DNA of 64,000 nucleotides, from the NCBI GenBank assembly GCA_016287095.1, contig JAEEVK010000004.1, positions 18,184 through 82,183 of the forward strand, written 5' to 3'. A program made the position numbers and the translations under genes. This document shows positions 36,230 to 45,354 of the stretch, one piece after another. The DNA comes from Lachnospiraceae bacterium (GTDB lineage Bacteria > Bacillota > Clostridia > Lachnospirales > Lachnospiraceae). The notes below the pieces were generated by a model, which was given only the letters and a program-made list of their open reading frames with translations, searched no databases and was not told the DNA's origin. Every line of letters starts with the position of its first letter. Position 1 is the stretch's first letter.

Positions 36230-37222
36230 ATGGCAATTTTAAAGAACAAAACTCAAAAGGATTTTACTCAAATAAGCAATAACATATTCAATGATCATAC
36301 AATTTCCATGAAAGACAAAGGTGTCTACTGTACTTTATGCAGCCTTAAAGACGGCTGGGAATTTTCCGTAGAAGGTCTTGCGACTTTATGTTCTGATGGT
36401 AAGGACAGTATCCGTAATTCAATCAACAACTTGGAGAAACACGGCTACATAACCCGGACCAAAACACGAGATGAAAACGGGAAATTTGTTTCTATTATTG
36501 AAATACATATAGAAGCAGTTACCACAAATAATATACCGTCACGAGAAAACCGTGACGGAAAACCCGCCACGGCTAATCCGTCACGGGACGACCGCAGCGG
36601 CTCTACCGTCACAGATAATCCGGCGCAATATAATAATTTAAATAATAATAAAGACATTAATAATGCTAATTCTATCAATCTATCTATACCCCAAACAAGA
36701 GAAGGAGAGATTGAGAAATACAAATCACTCATTGCTCGCAACATAGACTTTGAAAATCTTTTGCAAGCAGCTAAAACTGTACCTGGAAATAGGGCTGGAA
36801 TGCTGCACAACATCTATGACATCTTATGTGACATGGTATGCTATCCGCGCAAAACTGTCACCATACGTGAAGTGGAATATCCATGGGATCTTGTTAAAAG
36901 TCGTTATCTTAAACTGACCAAGGAAAACATTTCCTCCATCTTAGATCGTCTGGCGAATAGATATTATGCTATTACCAATAAGCCAGCGTTCTTGATATCT
37001 ACACTGTTCACGGAAAGTCAAACCGGAGCTATACCTTCACAGGTCCAAACTGTCTCAAAAAATCAAGAGGGGTTAGAAAGCCAAGCGGCTCCCTCTACCA
37101 AATCCTATAATCATCCCAATACTAACCAAGCAACTAAGCCCAACAAAAACCAGTATATGCAACGATCATATACTGATGAGGAGATAAAAGCTATCGAAAA
37201 AAAGAAACTGGGGGTGACCTGA
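36230..37222 (+). CDS. RepA-type replication initiator with DUF6017 C-terminus
   Basis: The 330-residue protein has an N-terminal winged-helix region (about 1-95; DKGVYCTLCSLKDGWEFSVEGL and SIRNSINNLEKHGYI), as in RepA_N initiators of Firmicutes plasmids and ICEs. An Asn-rich linker (about 105-155) precedes a DUF6017-like helical domain (about 160-265). It would bind an origin and start replication of the excised circle. The start follows GTGGGGG. It opens a plus-strand operon with the next genes, whose start is 1 base after its stop. Confidence 0.75.
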   Translation: MAILKNKTQKDFTQISNNIFNDHTISMKDKGVYCTLCSLKDGWEFSVEGLATLCSDGKDSIRNSINNLEKHGYITRTKTRDENGKFVSIIEIHIEAVTTNNIPSRENRDGKPATANPSRDDRSGSTVTDNPAQYNNLNNNKDINNANSINLSIPQTREGEIEKYKSLIARNIDFENLLQAAKTVPGNRAGMLHNIYDILCDMVCYPRKTVTIREVEYPWDLVKSRYLKLTKENISSILDRLANRYYAITNKPAFLISTLFTESQTGAIPSQVQTVSKNQEGLESQAAPSTKSYNHPNTNQATKPNKNQYMQRSYTDEEIKAIEKKKLGVT

Positions 37223-37223
37223 A

Positions 37224-38309
37224 ATGAACAATATAACTGTTATAGCTTCAACAGAAACAGATAATAAGAAAATGATATACAGAAAACTCATCAGCAAGGC
37301 TGAAAAAAGGCTAAATTACCTTATCAATGAAGCTTTGAGTCAACACGTGAGAGACGCATCACATATCCTTTCTGTCATCGCTGACGAATTTTCAATTAAG
37401 ACAGGAATTACTATAGCAGCTTGGATAAATGATGAAGATTTTCTTAGATATTCGTCCGATGATATGAATTTCTCTACGCATATCAGTATAATTAACACTC
37501 TTCGTGAAGAAAAAGTCACCGACAACAGCTGGTTTGGAGCTGACAAAAACATGTTCTATAAAACCTTTGGTGTAACACCATATGGTAGTTTTTCTATCTT
37601 GATTGAGTGCACTAAACATGATTCTAAAGAGAAAAAAGCTGCTATAGCTTCTTTGGCCATACGCGTTTTCAATAAACTGGATATTTGGTTTTGCCTCCGT
37701 GAAACCGAGAATCATTACAACAAGCTGGGCTTACCGGAACCATTATATTATTATGATGACATTATTCAATTTTATCCCTATCGAGGAGCTGCCTATCTAA
37801 GATGGTATAACGATAAGGCATATAACTCATATGAATTTACGTCTTTGGATGCAAACGAATACTACCAGTATTGGTTGGATTTATTTATCGACAAAAAAAT
37901 CTTCAATGTAGCATATGATGCAGGATGTCTGGTGCTGTTGCTTAATGAATACCCTCACAGAGGATCATATAGTGATGTCCTTTGCGTTATACATTTGATT
38001 GAAGAATCATTAGGACAAGATGATAAGCTACTTTGGGCAGTCTACTTTGATGATAATACTCTTGTTACAACCAAAAATTTGGAAGACCTTAGAGCCAAAG
38101 TATTATCCTACATAAGCGGAGATATTTACTATCAAAGTTACGGAGAAGAATATGACATAGTTCCCGGCAAAGAGATAGAACATGGGGAAAAAATAGATAC
38201 ATACGATTATTGGGATGAACTCGACAACAAAATATACAAAGAATGCTGTGAACGAGCAAAGCAAAAACCGAAGGCAAAGAACCCTTTCGTTTCCTATTTC
38301 AGTGACTGA
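37224..38309 (+). CDS. hypothetical protein of the element replication region
   Basis: The 361-residue soluble protein has no recognised domain. It is mixed alpha/beta and rich in aromatic and acidic residues, with a highly charged C-terminus ending KQKPKAKNPFVSYFSD. It starts directly after the initiator stop with GGGGGTGAC as ribosome site, so the two are translationally coupled. It may assist replication or partition, which is inferred from position only. Confidence 0.7.
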   Translation: MNNITVIASTETDNKKMIYRKLISKAEKRLNYLINEALSQHVRDASHILSVIADEFSIKTGITIAAWINDEDFLRYSSDDMNFSTHISIINTLREEKVTDNSWFGADKNMFYKTFGVTPYGSFSILIECTKHDSKEKKAAIASLAIRVFNKLDIWFCLRETENHYNKLGLPEPLYYYDDIIQFYPYRGAAYLRWYNDKAYNSYEFTSLDANEYYQYWLDLFIDKKIFNVAYDAGCLVLLLNEYPHRGSYSDVLCVIHLIEESLGQDDKLLWAVYFDDNTLVTTKNLEDLRAKVLSYISGDIYYQSYGEEYDIVPGKEIEHGEKIDTYDYWDELDNKIYKECCERAKQKPKAKNPFVSYFSD

Positions 38310-38321
38310 TTTAGTGAAATT

Positions 38322-38411
38322 ATGGATTTTTCACCAAATCGTCCTTGGAAAGATATGTGGAAATTCATTTTCCAGGGAATTATACCAAGCTTCACTTTCA
38401 AGAAGCCTTAA
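38322..38411 (+). CDS. possible 29-residue peptide gene
   Basis: An ATG at 38322 opens a 29-codon frame beginning MDFSPNRPWKDMWKFIFQG and ending at a TAA at 38409. Its aromatic, amphipathic composition looks more protein-like than the other frames of this 235-bp gap. It lacks a clear ribosome site, although it lies 12 bp behind the stop of the preceding gene. It could also be a remnant. Confidence 0.3.
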   Translation: MDFSPNRPWKDMWKFIFQGIIPSFTFKKP

Positions 38412-38544
38412 AATACAGTATCTTGAGGGAATCCGGTTTTCAAACAAAGAACACTCATTTCGGGAAGAATATAATGCCCTTTTTGTCCCGCTTTTGCTCA
38501 AAATTTCCAATTATTTTATATTAGCATACGGAGGTCTGGTCCAT

Positions 38545-40272
38545 ATGGCAGAAAACATTCTTGAAACTTACTTCAGTAATTGTTCCGATGAGGAATTTGA
38601 TCGTGATATCAGATTATCCTCTATGGATATTCCTATGTCAGATAAACATGAAAATCTTGCAAATATCTATCAATCAATCTTTGGAACTAATTATTCTGTT
38701 TTCGGTAGAGGATCAGATCTATCTTGTAAAGATGTTCTCGGCGGAACCATCATGAAGTTCAGGTTAATGACAATAGAACAGTTCTCTGTTCTTTTTCCCG
38801 AATTTGGTTCCTACCGTTTATCGAGGTTGTGCCAAAAGGATGAAAGTAATAATAAGCCTTTCTTTTCTTCAGCACTGTATAACGGAAAAACATCATATTA
38901 TTACCTAACAGATTATGGTCACAAGCATTACAGATCATTCTTTCCGGACAAATACCTTGACGAAACTAGAATTCCTATAACTCCCGGAAGCCTCCCTGCC
39001 CCAAGCCGGGCAGTACACGATATCCGTTTACGAGATGTCCCGTATGGTTTCATCGCCATAAAAACCTTTCGGCAATTTGACTGGTTTACTTCAATCCCTC
39101 TTCCAGACTACAAAACTCCAACTGAAGCTGTCAAGGATATCCAAAGCAAAAACTACCTCAATCAATCACGATCATGTAAGAAAGGCGGGCTCGTAGCCGA
39201 TGGCATCATTCTGTTCAAAAAGGCCGGTAACTCCGTAATAGTTGAACAGGATGCTGGGACAGAAAACACTGCTGTCCTCAAAAAGAAGATATCTTCTTAT
39301 GGGGATTACCTGAACAGCCTAGACGATCAACGTAACGTTACCGTCATCTTCAACATTTATGTTCCAAAAAGTAACAAAAGAAACGATAAAAACAAGGATA
39401 GTCATTTGACTACTTACAGAAAAATCGAACTTCTGATGGAATACAGTGAGATTTATGAGCTCAGCACTTTCTATGATAAACTAAATGACTGGATCAGTGC
39501 AGATAAACCCATGAAAAAAACCTACATCAGCATGAAACATCTTCTTGATGAATACAAACAGATAGACCAGAACTTATCAGGGAATATCCGGGCGCTGCGT
39601 AAGTATGTTGATCAAAGAATAAAGAACTACCAACTGGACTCGATAACTTCATCACAAAGCAGTGAATCCAGGAGAAACCTGATCAAGAAATTAGTTCTAG
39701 AAGCCCTTGATAGTACAGATCGATCTGACTACCTGTCAGCTGTAGTACGCAATGGAACCGGTCTTATTGTAACAAATAAAATTTTAAGGAATTCCTACTA
39801 TCTTTTTCCCTATGAATCAGGGCTATTATCCAAGCTGCTAGAGCAGATAAAAAAGAGATATGGAAGCAACTGCTATATGTACCGTACCACACATTTTGAA
39901 ATACAAAAATGTTATTTGGGCAGTTTCATCAAGGTCAAAGGAAGACAGGACGAATTCATTGTAGACTATATCGTGGCTGAAATATCCGATAATATAGGCA
40001 ACTATTACAATGCAAAGCAGATATTAAAAACATATAGCCCGACAAATGCTCATCTCCTTCTATTAGTCTCCTCCGAACAGGATGCCATTGATTTTGCAAA
40101 AGAAACCGGTTGTATAAGCAAGTATTGCAGCAGAGAGAATATCCTGCATCATAATACCGATTACAATTTAACTATAAGGTTCCTGAAATATGATCCGTAC
40201 AAAGGACCTGATCAAATGCTTCAGGCTTTTTTGCCCAATGGCAACAAAATTATCCAGGCAAACTCATTATAA
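38545..40272 (+). CDS. replication-relaxation-like protein of the element
   Basis: The product has 575 residues from the ATG at 38545, preceded by GGAGG ten bases upstream. The frame stays open to 38215 but has no ribosome site and overlaps the previous gene. A segment around residues 150-260 (RAVHDIRLRDV, then VADGIILF, VEQDAGTEN, then KKKISSYGDYL) resembles the nuclease-like replication-relaxation family with its AD...ExD.GTE...K...Y pattern. A second conserved-looking domain covers about 385-575. It may handle element DNA during replication or mobilisation; this is an inference. A strong terminator follows. Confidence 0.6.
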   Translation: MAENILETYFSNCSDEEFDRDIRLSSMDIPMSDKHENLANIYQSIFGTNYSVFGRGSDLSCKDVLGGTIMKFRLMTIEQFSVLFPEFGSYRLSRLCQKDESNNKPFFSSALYNGKTSYYYLTDYGHKHYRSFFPDKYLDETRIPITPGSLPAPSRAVHDIRLRDVPYGFIAIKTFRQFDWFTSIPLPDYKTPTEAVKDIQSKNYLNQSRSCKKGGLVADGIILFKKAGNSVIVEQDAGTENTAVLKKKISSYGDYLNSLDDQRNVTVIFNIYVPKSNKRNDKNKDSHLTTYRKIELLMEYSEIYELSTFYDKLNDWISADKPMKKTYISMKHLLDEYKQIDQNLSGNIRALRKYVDQRIKNYQLDSITSSQSSESRRNLIKKLVLEALDSTDRSDYLSAVVRNGTGLIVTNKILRNSYYLFPYESGLLSKLLEQIKKRYGSNCYMYRTTHFEIQKCYLGSFIKVKGRQDEFIVDYIVAEISDNIGNYYNAKQILKTYSPTNAHLLLLVSSEQDAIDFAKETGCISKYCSRENILHHNTDYNLTIRFLKYDPYKGPDQMLQAFLPNGNKIIQANSL

Positions 40273-40276
40273 AAGC

Positions 40277-40310
40277 AATAAGGCTATGTCCGGTCTGACA
40301 TAGCCTTATT
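40277..40310. terminator. bidirectional terminator
   Basis: A perfect 14-bp stem (AATAAGGCTATGTC / GACATAGCCTTATT) with a 6-base loop lies between convergent transcripts. Confidence 0.88.
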
Positions 40311-40342
40311 ACATTCAATACCAAAGCTGTATATCGTATAGC

Positions 40343-40630
40343 CTATAAATTCTCTACAAAAGTAGCCAATGCGCTGCTGTTTGCGATTACGCATACCGCC
40401 CCAAAGACCATGAAAATACCGATGATCGTCCTAGGCTTTATATCATCCTTGCTGTATTTCTTGCCTATGGGCATCAGGGCCAGATCCCTGAGGAACCACA
40501 TTCCTGCCAGCATTACTACCAGGGCCACCACCATAATTGCTCTTTTAACAGGCGATTCACCTGTGTTCAGTGGCATCGAACCCAGTTGAGTTTCCATGCT
40601 CATAACAAAGTTAGTTATGATTCTCATCAA
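40343..40630 (-). CDS. small two-helix membrane protein
   Basis: The 95-residue protein has two hydrophobic helices (about 30-48 and 68-90) separated by a basic loop (IGKKYSKDDIKP). Size and topology recall VirB2/TrbC-like or holin-like proteins, but no family motif is present. It lies 27 bp after another small membrane protein gene on the same strand. The start follows AGGGATTGATTG weakly; Met2 is an alternative. Confidence 0.6.
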   Translation of the reverse strand: MMRIITNFVMSMETQLGSMPLNTGESPVKRAIMVVALVVMLAGMWFLRDLALMPIGKKYSKDDIKPRTIIGIFMVFGAVCVIANSSALATFVENL

Positions 40631-40656
40631 TCAATCCCTCCATCATATAATCTGCC

Positions 40657-40842
40657 CTAGTTGAATTTGTCCAGTTTCTGTGCTCTTTCCTGTTCTTTCT
40701 GAGCTTCTTTCTTTTCTTTAAGCTGTAGTTTGATATATTCGACCGAAATCACCACACCAACTATTGTCATGAAAGTAATTAGGATCCCAGGAAAAGTAAC
40801 CATAGGCATTATCACATCATAGATAGCTCTCAGTGTCTCCAT
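40657..40842 (-). CDS. single-helix small membrane protein
   Basis: The 61-residue protein has one membrane helix (about 16-36) followed by a basic, glutamine-rich cytoplasmic tail (KEKKEAQKEQERAQK). No family is recognised. A GGGGGAGAAAA precedes the ATG. It is in a minus-strand run with the cysteine-motif proteins upstream and the two-helix protein downstream. Confidence 0.6.
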   Translation of the reverse strand: METLRAIYDVIMPMVTFPGILITFMTIVGVVISVEYIKLQLKEKKEAQKEQERAQKLDKFN

Positions 40843-40891
40843 TTTTCTCCCCCATATGCAATCAACTTATACCGTCAGCCAGATATTACCA

Positions 40892-41749
40892 TCATGGCCA
40901 ATCTATATACCTCTCCTCTTCAAGCGGATAGTAATCAAACTCAGGTACAATGTAATAATCTTCAAGAGCTCTCTTTTCAAATTCACAGACACTCTCAAGA
41001 TATTCTGATATTGCCCTGCAATCCTTATCACATCCGGAATAAGCCGACCGCCCATCGCTGAACTCTCCCTTGTTCCAATAAGGGTAAGGGCAGCACATGC
41101 AGTCAATAAGTTCCTCTTTCCCTATCTTTACAAGCTTCTCTGCTGCTTCCAGAAAATATGAGAAAGCTCTTCTAAAATCAGTATCATACCCAGGTTCTTC
41201 ACCCTGATCATACATACTGCGCATCTTTCTCATCCTGTCACACGCTATTACGAATTTTTCAGATATGTAATTCTTGTCTCCGAAACTCTCTTCTCCTTCA
41301 TACAGGAAGCCTGCCTGCCAGCAGTCCAATATCGCTAATTCCTTTCCCTCTATCCATTCCCACTTATCATCAGGTACTTCAGCAGACCGCTTCATTAATT
41401 CTTCCAACTTGTCATCCTCAAACAACAGCTCAGAAGATGTCTTCTTTCTCCATAACCTGCCAAGATCAAATGCCTCCCTAAGCAAACGCATATCAAATCT
41501 GGGTCTTTCCATCGGTGCGATCGAAACTATCTTATCCCTGTCCCTTTTCCCTTCGAAATATGCGTTCTCATATACCGCCATAAGATATACGTTAGAAGCA
41601 GCTCGTTTCTCTTCCCTTTTATATAGGAAGGAACTCATCACTTTTTTGTTATCCCACCGTAGCTCTAACCCATTGATCCCATATCCGAAACCCCATTCAA
41701 AAGCTTTCTGGATCCTGTCTTTAAAAGTATAATTTTCTTTTTCCTGCAT
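40892..41749 (-). CDS. cysteine-motif protein B, paralogue of the 41774 product
   Basis: The product has 285 residues from the ATG at 41749 (after AAGGAGAAGG). Its C-terminal part carries CMCCPYPYWN, then a spacer, then CDKDCRAISEYL. The neighbouring protein has the matching CLSCPGMFQ and CDMDCGDAYREC, suggesting a shared CxxCP...CDxDC metal site. The N-terminal half is different, with YGINGLELRW and many charged residues. Function is unknown. It is probably cotranscribed with the 41774 gene. Confidence 0.6.
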   Translation of the reverse strand: MQEKENYTFKDRIQKAFEWGFGYGINGLELRWDNKKVMSSFLYKREEKRAASNVYLMAVYENAYFEGKRDRDKIVSIAPMERPRFDMRLLREAFDLGRLWRKKTSSELLFEDDKLEELMKRSAEVPDDKWEWIEGKELAILDCWQAGFLYEGEESFGDKNYISEKFVIACDRMRKMRSMYDQGEEPGYDTDFRRAFSYFLEAAEKLVKIGKEELIDCMCCPYPYWNKGEFSDGRSAYSGCDKDCRAISEYLESVCEFEKRALEDYYIVPEFDYYPLEEERYIDWP

Positions 41750-41773
41750 AACACCTTCTCCTTCCATACTATA

Positions 41774-42871
41774 TCAGTCATCTTTTTTCACGAGGAAGTA
41801 CTCGAAAAGCCTGTCCCTCTCCCCATAGTCTTCTGACATGCACTCCCTATATGCATCTCCGCAATCCATATCACAGTTTACATATGTTTCAGAAGATTTA
41901 AAATTATCTCTGTCATTATCTAAGCGCTGGAACATACCCGGGCACGACAGGCAAGGTAAGTACATTTCTCTCCCGACGAACTTCAGTCTGTCCGCCCAAT
42001 TCTTGTAATCCCTATAATATTCATACTCTTCAGAATCAGCCTCAGGCTCTATTCCGTTATCATACATGTATTTGAAGGATTCCATCTTGCTTAGATCCAG
42101 TTCATACTGCTCTTCAGTTTCTTCTTCTAAATCCTCTTCATTTTCATCCGGTTCGTCTATATGCTTTTCCGTCTCCGCTATACTATCAGTACCATCGCTC
42201 TGTCCAGGCATATAAGGCTTATCGGTATAAAGGCACTCCGCTTTTTGGGGAGACATACCGGTCTGCATATTACCCAGGAAGTTTCTCAAAAAGACTTCCT
42301 TTACTGCTTTAGCCCCTGCCTTAACATTCCCATTCCAATGATGCTCAATGATCCAATCAAAAGTATAGGATGCATAGCCCATAACAATATTATCAAACCG
42401 GCGGCTGTCAAAAAGTTTGTATGAATCCTGATCTATGAGAGAACCTAGTTTCTCATAATACTTTATCCTATCCTTAGCTTTATTAATCCAGCTTTCCTCA
42501 AGTTTATCGGAATTTTCCGACTCCAATATCCTTTTCAGGAAATCAGCCATTATACTGTACTTATTAATAGGAGAAAACTTGTGTACACTAACCGGATAAA
42601 CATTAAATAGATCATAGTAAAAAGACATCTGTTCCAAAGATTCCTCATACCGCTTATAAGTCCTATGGCTGATTTCCATTTCTTCCAATATTTCTTTCTC
42701 AGAAAAGCCACCATTGAATAAACTCTCAAACAGCATCCTTTTGGCTATCATATCAGGCTCGTCAGATCTTCTTCCGGCATTTCTTTCATTGAATACCCTT
42801 TCACCCCTAAGGTCTCCATCACTAGTCTCTGGATTTCCCGAATTCTGATAATTAAAGTCACTATTATCCAC
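41774..42871 (-). CDS. cysteine-motif protein A with helix-turn-helix-like segment
   Basis: The 365-residue protein has a low-complexity N-terminus. A segment resembling a resolvase-type helix-turn-helix follows (FSEKEILEEMEISHRTYKRY at about 56-75), then a helical domain to residue 200 and an acidic linker (about 235-260). The C-terminus carries CLSCPGMFQ plus CDMDCGDAYREC. It could be a DNA-binding regulator of the element with a metal site. It runs divergently from the AbiE operon. Confidence 0.6.
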   Translation of the reverse strand: MDNSDFNYQNSGNPETSDGDLRGERVFNERNAGRRSDEPDMIAKRMLFESLFNGGFSEKEILEEMEISHRTYKRYEESLEQMSFYYDLFNVYPVSVHKFSPINKYSIMADFLKRILESENSDKLEESWINKAKDRIKYYEKLGSLIDQDSYKLFDSRRFDNIVMGYASYTFDWIIEHHWNGNVKAGAKAVKEVFLRNFLGNMQTGMSPQKAECLYTDKPYMPGQSDGTDSIAETEKHIDEPDENEEDLEEETEEQYELDLSKMESFKYMYDNGIEPEADSEEYEYYRDYKNWADRLKFVGREMYLPCLSCPGMFQRLDNDRDNFKSSETYVNCDMDCGDAYRECMSEDYGERDRLFEYFLVKKDD

Positions 42872-42984
42872 CCTTTTCCACCTCCTCTGAACTCATAATA
42901 CTACATTCCCTACCCATTGTCAAGGCAAAAATTAACTTTTGCCGATAAGGAGGGTGGAGATTTCAATAATAATCAGGGAAAAAA

Positions 42985-43009
42985 CGGCAGTAATTTGTAT
43001 TTACTGCCG
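42985..43009. promoter_or_regulatory. AbiE operator, upstream copy
   Basis: The 25-bp inverted repeat CGGCAGTAA-N7-TTACTGCCG ends just before the -35 box of the AbiE promoter. It has the same core as 43064-43088. Confidence 0.75.
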
Positions 43010-43018
43010 TTTTTCCCA

Positions 43019-43047
43019 TTGACAAACTATATTTACTATATTATAAT
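43019..43047 (+). promoter_or_regulatory. AbiE operon promoter
   Basis: A full consensus TTGACA (43019-43024), 17-bp spacer and TATAAT (43042-43047) lie between the two palindromes. Confidence 0.85.
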
Positions 43048-43063
43048 CGAAATATGGATAAAT

Positions 43064-43088
43064 CGGCAGTAATTTACATTTACTGCCA
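43064..43088. promoter_or_regulatory. AbiE operator, downstream copy
   Basis: The inverted repeat CGGCAGTAA-N7-TTACTGCCA lies in the 5' leader, 79 bp centre to centre from the first copy. Two inverted repeats in the promoter are the known mode of AbiEi antitoxin autorepression. Confidence 0.75.
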
Positions 43089-43110
43089 TTTTACCCAGAA
43101 AGGAGGAATT

Positions 43111-43851
43111 ATGACAACATTAACTGACATCGTCACAGATAATATTCCCTGTTCATCTCCTTTTTCCCGTGCTACCCTGCTATCTACTTTACAGGAACAG
43201 AATGCCAATACTACCGTAAGCATGGCCAACCATTTGATCGATACGCTTCTATCAAAAGGAGCCATTACCAGAGTCGGCTATAATTTATATGCTACCAGTA
43301 CTCATAAAAAGAATTATAGCTTCCCCCATTCAGAAATCGTTAAAGAGATTGCTTCAGATATTATAGCTGCACACCCTTTCCTTGATTTCAGGATTTTTGA
43401 GCTGATACAGTTAAACGAGTTTGTCAACCACCAGATCGGTAACAATATTATATTCGTCTATGTTGAAAAAGATTTTGAAGAAGATGTCTTTAGCACCCTT
43501 CGTGACAAGCACTCCGGACATCTCTTTCTAAAGCCCGATTCCGAGGAACTGTTCCGCTATCTGTCAAATGACATGATTATAATAGGAAAGCTTCCGTCAG
43601 AAAGCCCCAAAGGACGACCTGATTTCTGGGACACCACGATAGAGAAAATGCTGGCTGACATCGCAGTGGACAAGGTTTTAAGGAAAATAGTATATTCCGG
43701 AGAGTATCCGGAAATATTCCGTGAGGCTGTAAACAAATATATCATCGACAAAAACATGTTACGACGATATCTGAGACGCCGCGGCGCAGAAAAGAAGTTC
43801 AGGCAGTTCATCAAAGAAAAAACCCAGATCAGCGAGGAGGACATCATATGA
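43111..43851 (+). CDS. abiEi: AbiEi-type antitoxin / transcriptional autorepressor
   Basis: The product has 246 residues from the ATG at 43111 after AGAAAGGAGG. Its N-terminal winged-helix segment (about 10-65; FSRATLLSTLQEQNANTTVSMANHLIDTLLSKGAI) and mixed C-terminal domain match the DUF6088/AbiEi group. In type IV AbiE systems this protein neutralises the nucleotidyltransferase toxin without direct binding and represses the operon. The stop overlaps the toxin start (ATGA), the usual coupling. Confidence 0.82.
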   Translation: MTTLTDIVTDNIPCSSPFSRATLLSTLQEQNANTTVSMANHLIDTLLSKGAITRVGYNLYATSTHKKNYSFPHSEIVKEIASDIIAAHPFLDFRIFELIQLNEFVNHQIGNNIIFVYVEKDFEEDVFSTLRDKHSGHLFLKPDSEELFRYLSNDMIIIGKLPSESPKGRPDFWDTTIEKMLADIAVDKVLRKIVYSGEYPEIFREAVNKYIIDKNMLRRYLRRRGAEKKFRQFIKEKTQISEEDII

Positions 43852-44891
43852 TAACCAAGGAAAACTACAGCGAGGAACACATCCGTGCCATCCAAGCCAG
43901 CAGCAGAAGGGATCCCGGCCTTATCGAACGCTCCCTTTACGCTATGGGACTACTGGAAGCACTCAGGCTTTCCGGTTTGGACTTCATTTTCAAGGGAGGC
44001 AGCTGCCTTATGCTCCTGCTCCCCCATATTATGAGACTCTCAACAGATATTGACATTGTAGTTGCACCCGGAACGGATGTGTACAGCTATATAGATAAAG
44101 CATCAAAGATTTTCCCTTTCAAAGACAAGAAAGAAGAAACCAGAAAGGGTAAGAACAATATTGTCAAGAAGCACTTCAAATTCACTTATTATTCGCCCAT
44201 AAGACAAAGTGATTTCTATATCCTTCTCGACATACTTTTCGAAGAAAACAACTATGATGCACTTACAGAGAAAAAGATTGAGAACGAGCTGCTACTTACA
44301 GAAGGTGACAGCCTTTCCGTATATACTCCATCCATAGACTGCATCCTCGGTGATAAGCTCACTGCCTTTGCTCCCTACACCACAGGCATCCCTTTAAGGC
44401 AGGACAAAGACATGGAAGTCATGAAACAGTTCTTTGATATAGGAACACTGATAAGCGAATACAAAAATTTTGATCACGTCCTAAAAACATACCGCAAAGT
44501 AGCATTGGCAGAAATAGGCTATCGCGGAGGGGACTTTTCCATCCAGGATGTTCTTAGGGATACCATATCCTCAAGCATTGTCATAGCAGCAAGGGGCAAA
44601 GTCGGCGAAGAAGACTACAGTTCCTTCAAAGATGGCATACATGCTGTTAGCACACATATCTTCGGAGAGAACTACAGTTGTGAGTTAGCGGCTTACAGAG
44701 CTGCAAATGTTATATATATGGCAGCCTGTCTACTGGGTGAAACCGAGTATACAAGGATAGACAGCTACGATGAATTCATCGGTGAGCAATTGAAGACTCC
44801 AGAGCTTAAGATATTAGCCAGGATGAGAAAAGCCCAGCCTTTACAATATGCTTATCTGGTTAAAGCTGACCGAATCCTTTCCGAACTATAA
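43848..44891 (+). CDS. abiEii: AbiEii/AbiGii-type nucleotidyltransferase toxin
   Basis: The 347-residue protein has the MNT-fold motifs of AbiEii. FKGGSCLMLLL (about 45-55) and RLSTDIDIVV (about 62-71) provide the GS and DxD catalytic residues. A later CILGDKLTAFAPYTTG segment is also typical. The toxin transfers nucleotides to tRNA or another acceptor and arrests growth, giving phage abortive infection and element stabilisation. A strong AGGAGG lies inside the antitoxin end. Confidence 0.88.
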   Translation: MITKENYSEEHIRAIQASSRRDPGLIERSLYAMGLLEALRLSGLDFIFKGGSCLMLLLPHIMRLSTDIDIVVAPGTDVYSYIDKASKIFPFKDKKEETRKGKNNIVKKHFKFTYYSPIRQSDFYILLDILFEENNYDALTEKKIENELLLTEGDSLSVYTPSIDCILGDKLTAFAPYTTGIPLRQDKDMEVMKQFFDIGTLISEYKNFDHVLKTYRKVALAEIGYRGGDFSIQDVLRDTISSSIVIAARGKVGEEDYSSFKDGIHAVSTHIFGENYSCELAAYRAANVIYMAACLLGETEYTRIDSYDEFIGEQLKTPELKILARMRKAQPLQYAYLVKADRILSEL

Positions 44892-44973
44892 ATTTTCCCT
44901 TTTACATCTGTGTGTCTGTATATTAAAACAACTTAAATGGTAAGTATTATTATAATTAAAGGTTATTGGAATC

Positions 44974-45285
44974 ATGAATAAAAGAAAGAAAATAATTATT
45001 GTCCTGATCACTATTATTGTTTTGCTTGTGCTGTTTTTTCCGATACCTCGGGGTACATACTCAGATGGTGGCACTAGAGAATATAGTGCATTGACATATA
45101 AAATAATAAAGTGGCATAGGCTGATTGGAGAAACAAACAGTGATGGTAGTGTAGATACAGTATATTTTTATAATAAAACATCTGTTTTCTGGATTCCGGA
45201 CAAATTTAAGAGTATAGATGAGCTATGGAAAATAGATTTTGAAAAAGGTGGATTTGAAAAAGTACTCCATTCAAAAAATGAGTAG
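44974..45285 (+). CDS. small exported or membrane-anchored protein
   Basis: The 103-residue protein has an N-terminal helix (about 5-22, KKIIIVLITIIVLLVLFF) followed by an extracytoplasmic domain with RGTYSDGGTREYSALTYKI. That segment occurs in many small Clostridial proteins of unknown function. There is no lipobox. It stands alone behind the AbiE genes, in the same direction. Confidence 0.65.
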   Translation: MNKRKKIIIVLITIIVLLVLFFPIPRGTYSDGGTREYSALTYKIIKWHRLIGETNSDGSVDTVYFYNKTSVFWIPDKFKSIDELWKIDFEKGGFEKVLHSKNE

Positions 45286-45354
45286 TAATTTTATCCGGAA
45301 AATATCGTGCTATAGTACCAATCGTAGTTTTTAGTATATCGGGAGATGGAAAAT

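Noticed and set aside
38215..38544. Longer start for the 575-residue protein
   Set aside because: The open frame extends upstream but overlaps the preceding gene, has no ribosome site, and a GGAGG lies ten bases before the ATG at 38545.
44886..45074. Minus-strand 62-residue frame
   Set aside because: It is antisense to the small membrane protein at 44974, which has a proper start and membrane helix.
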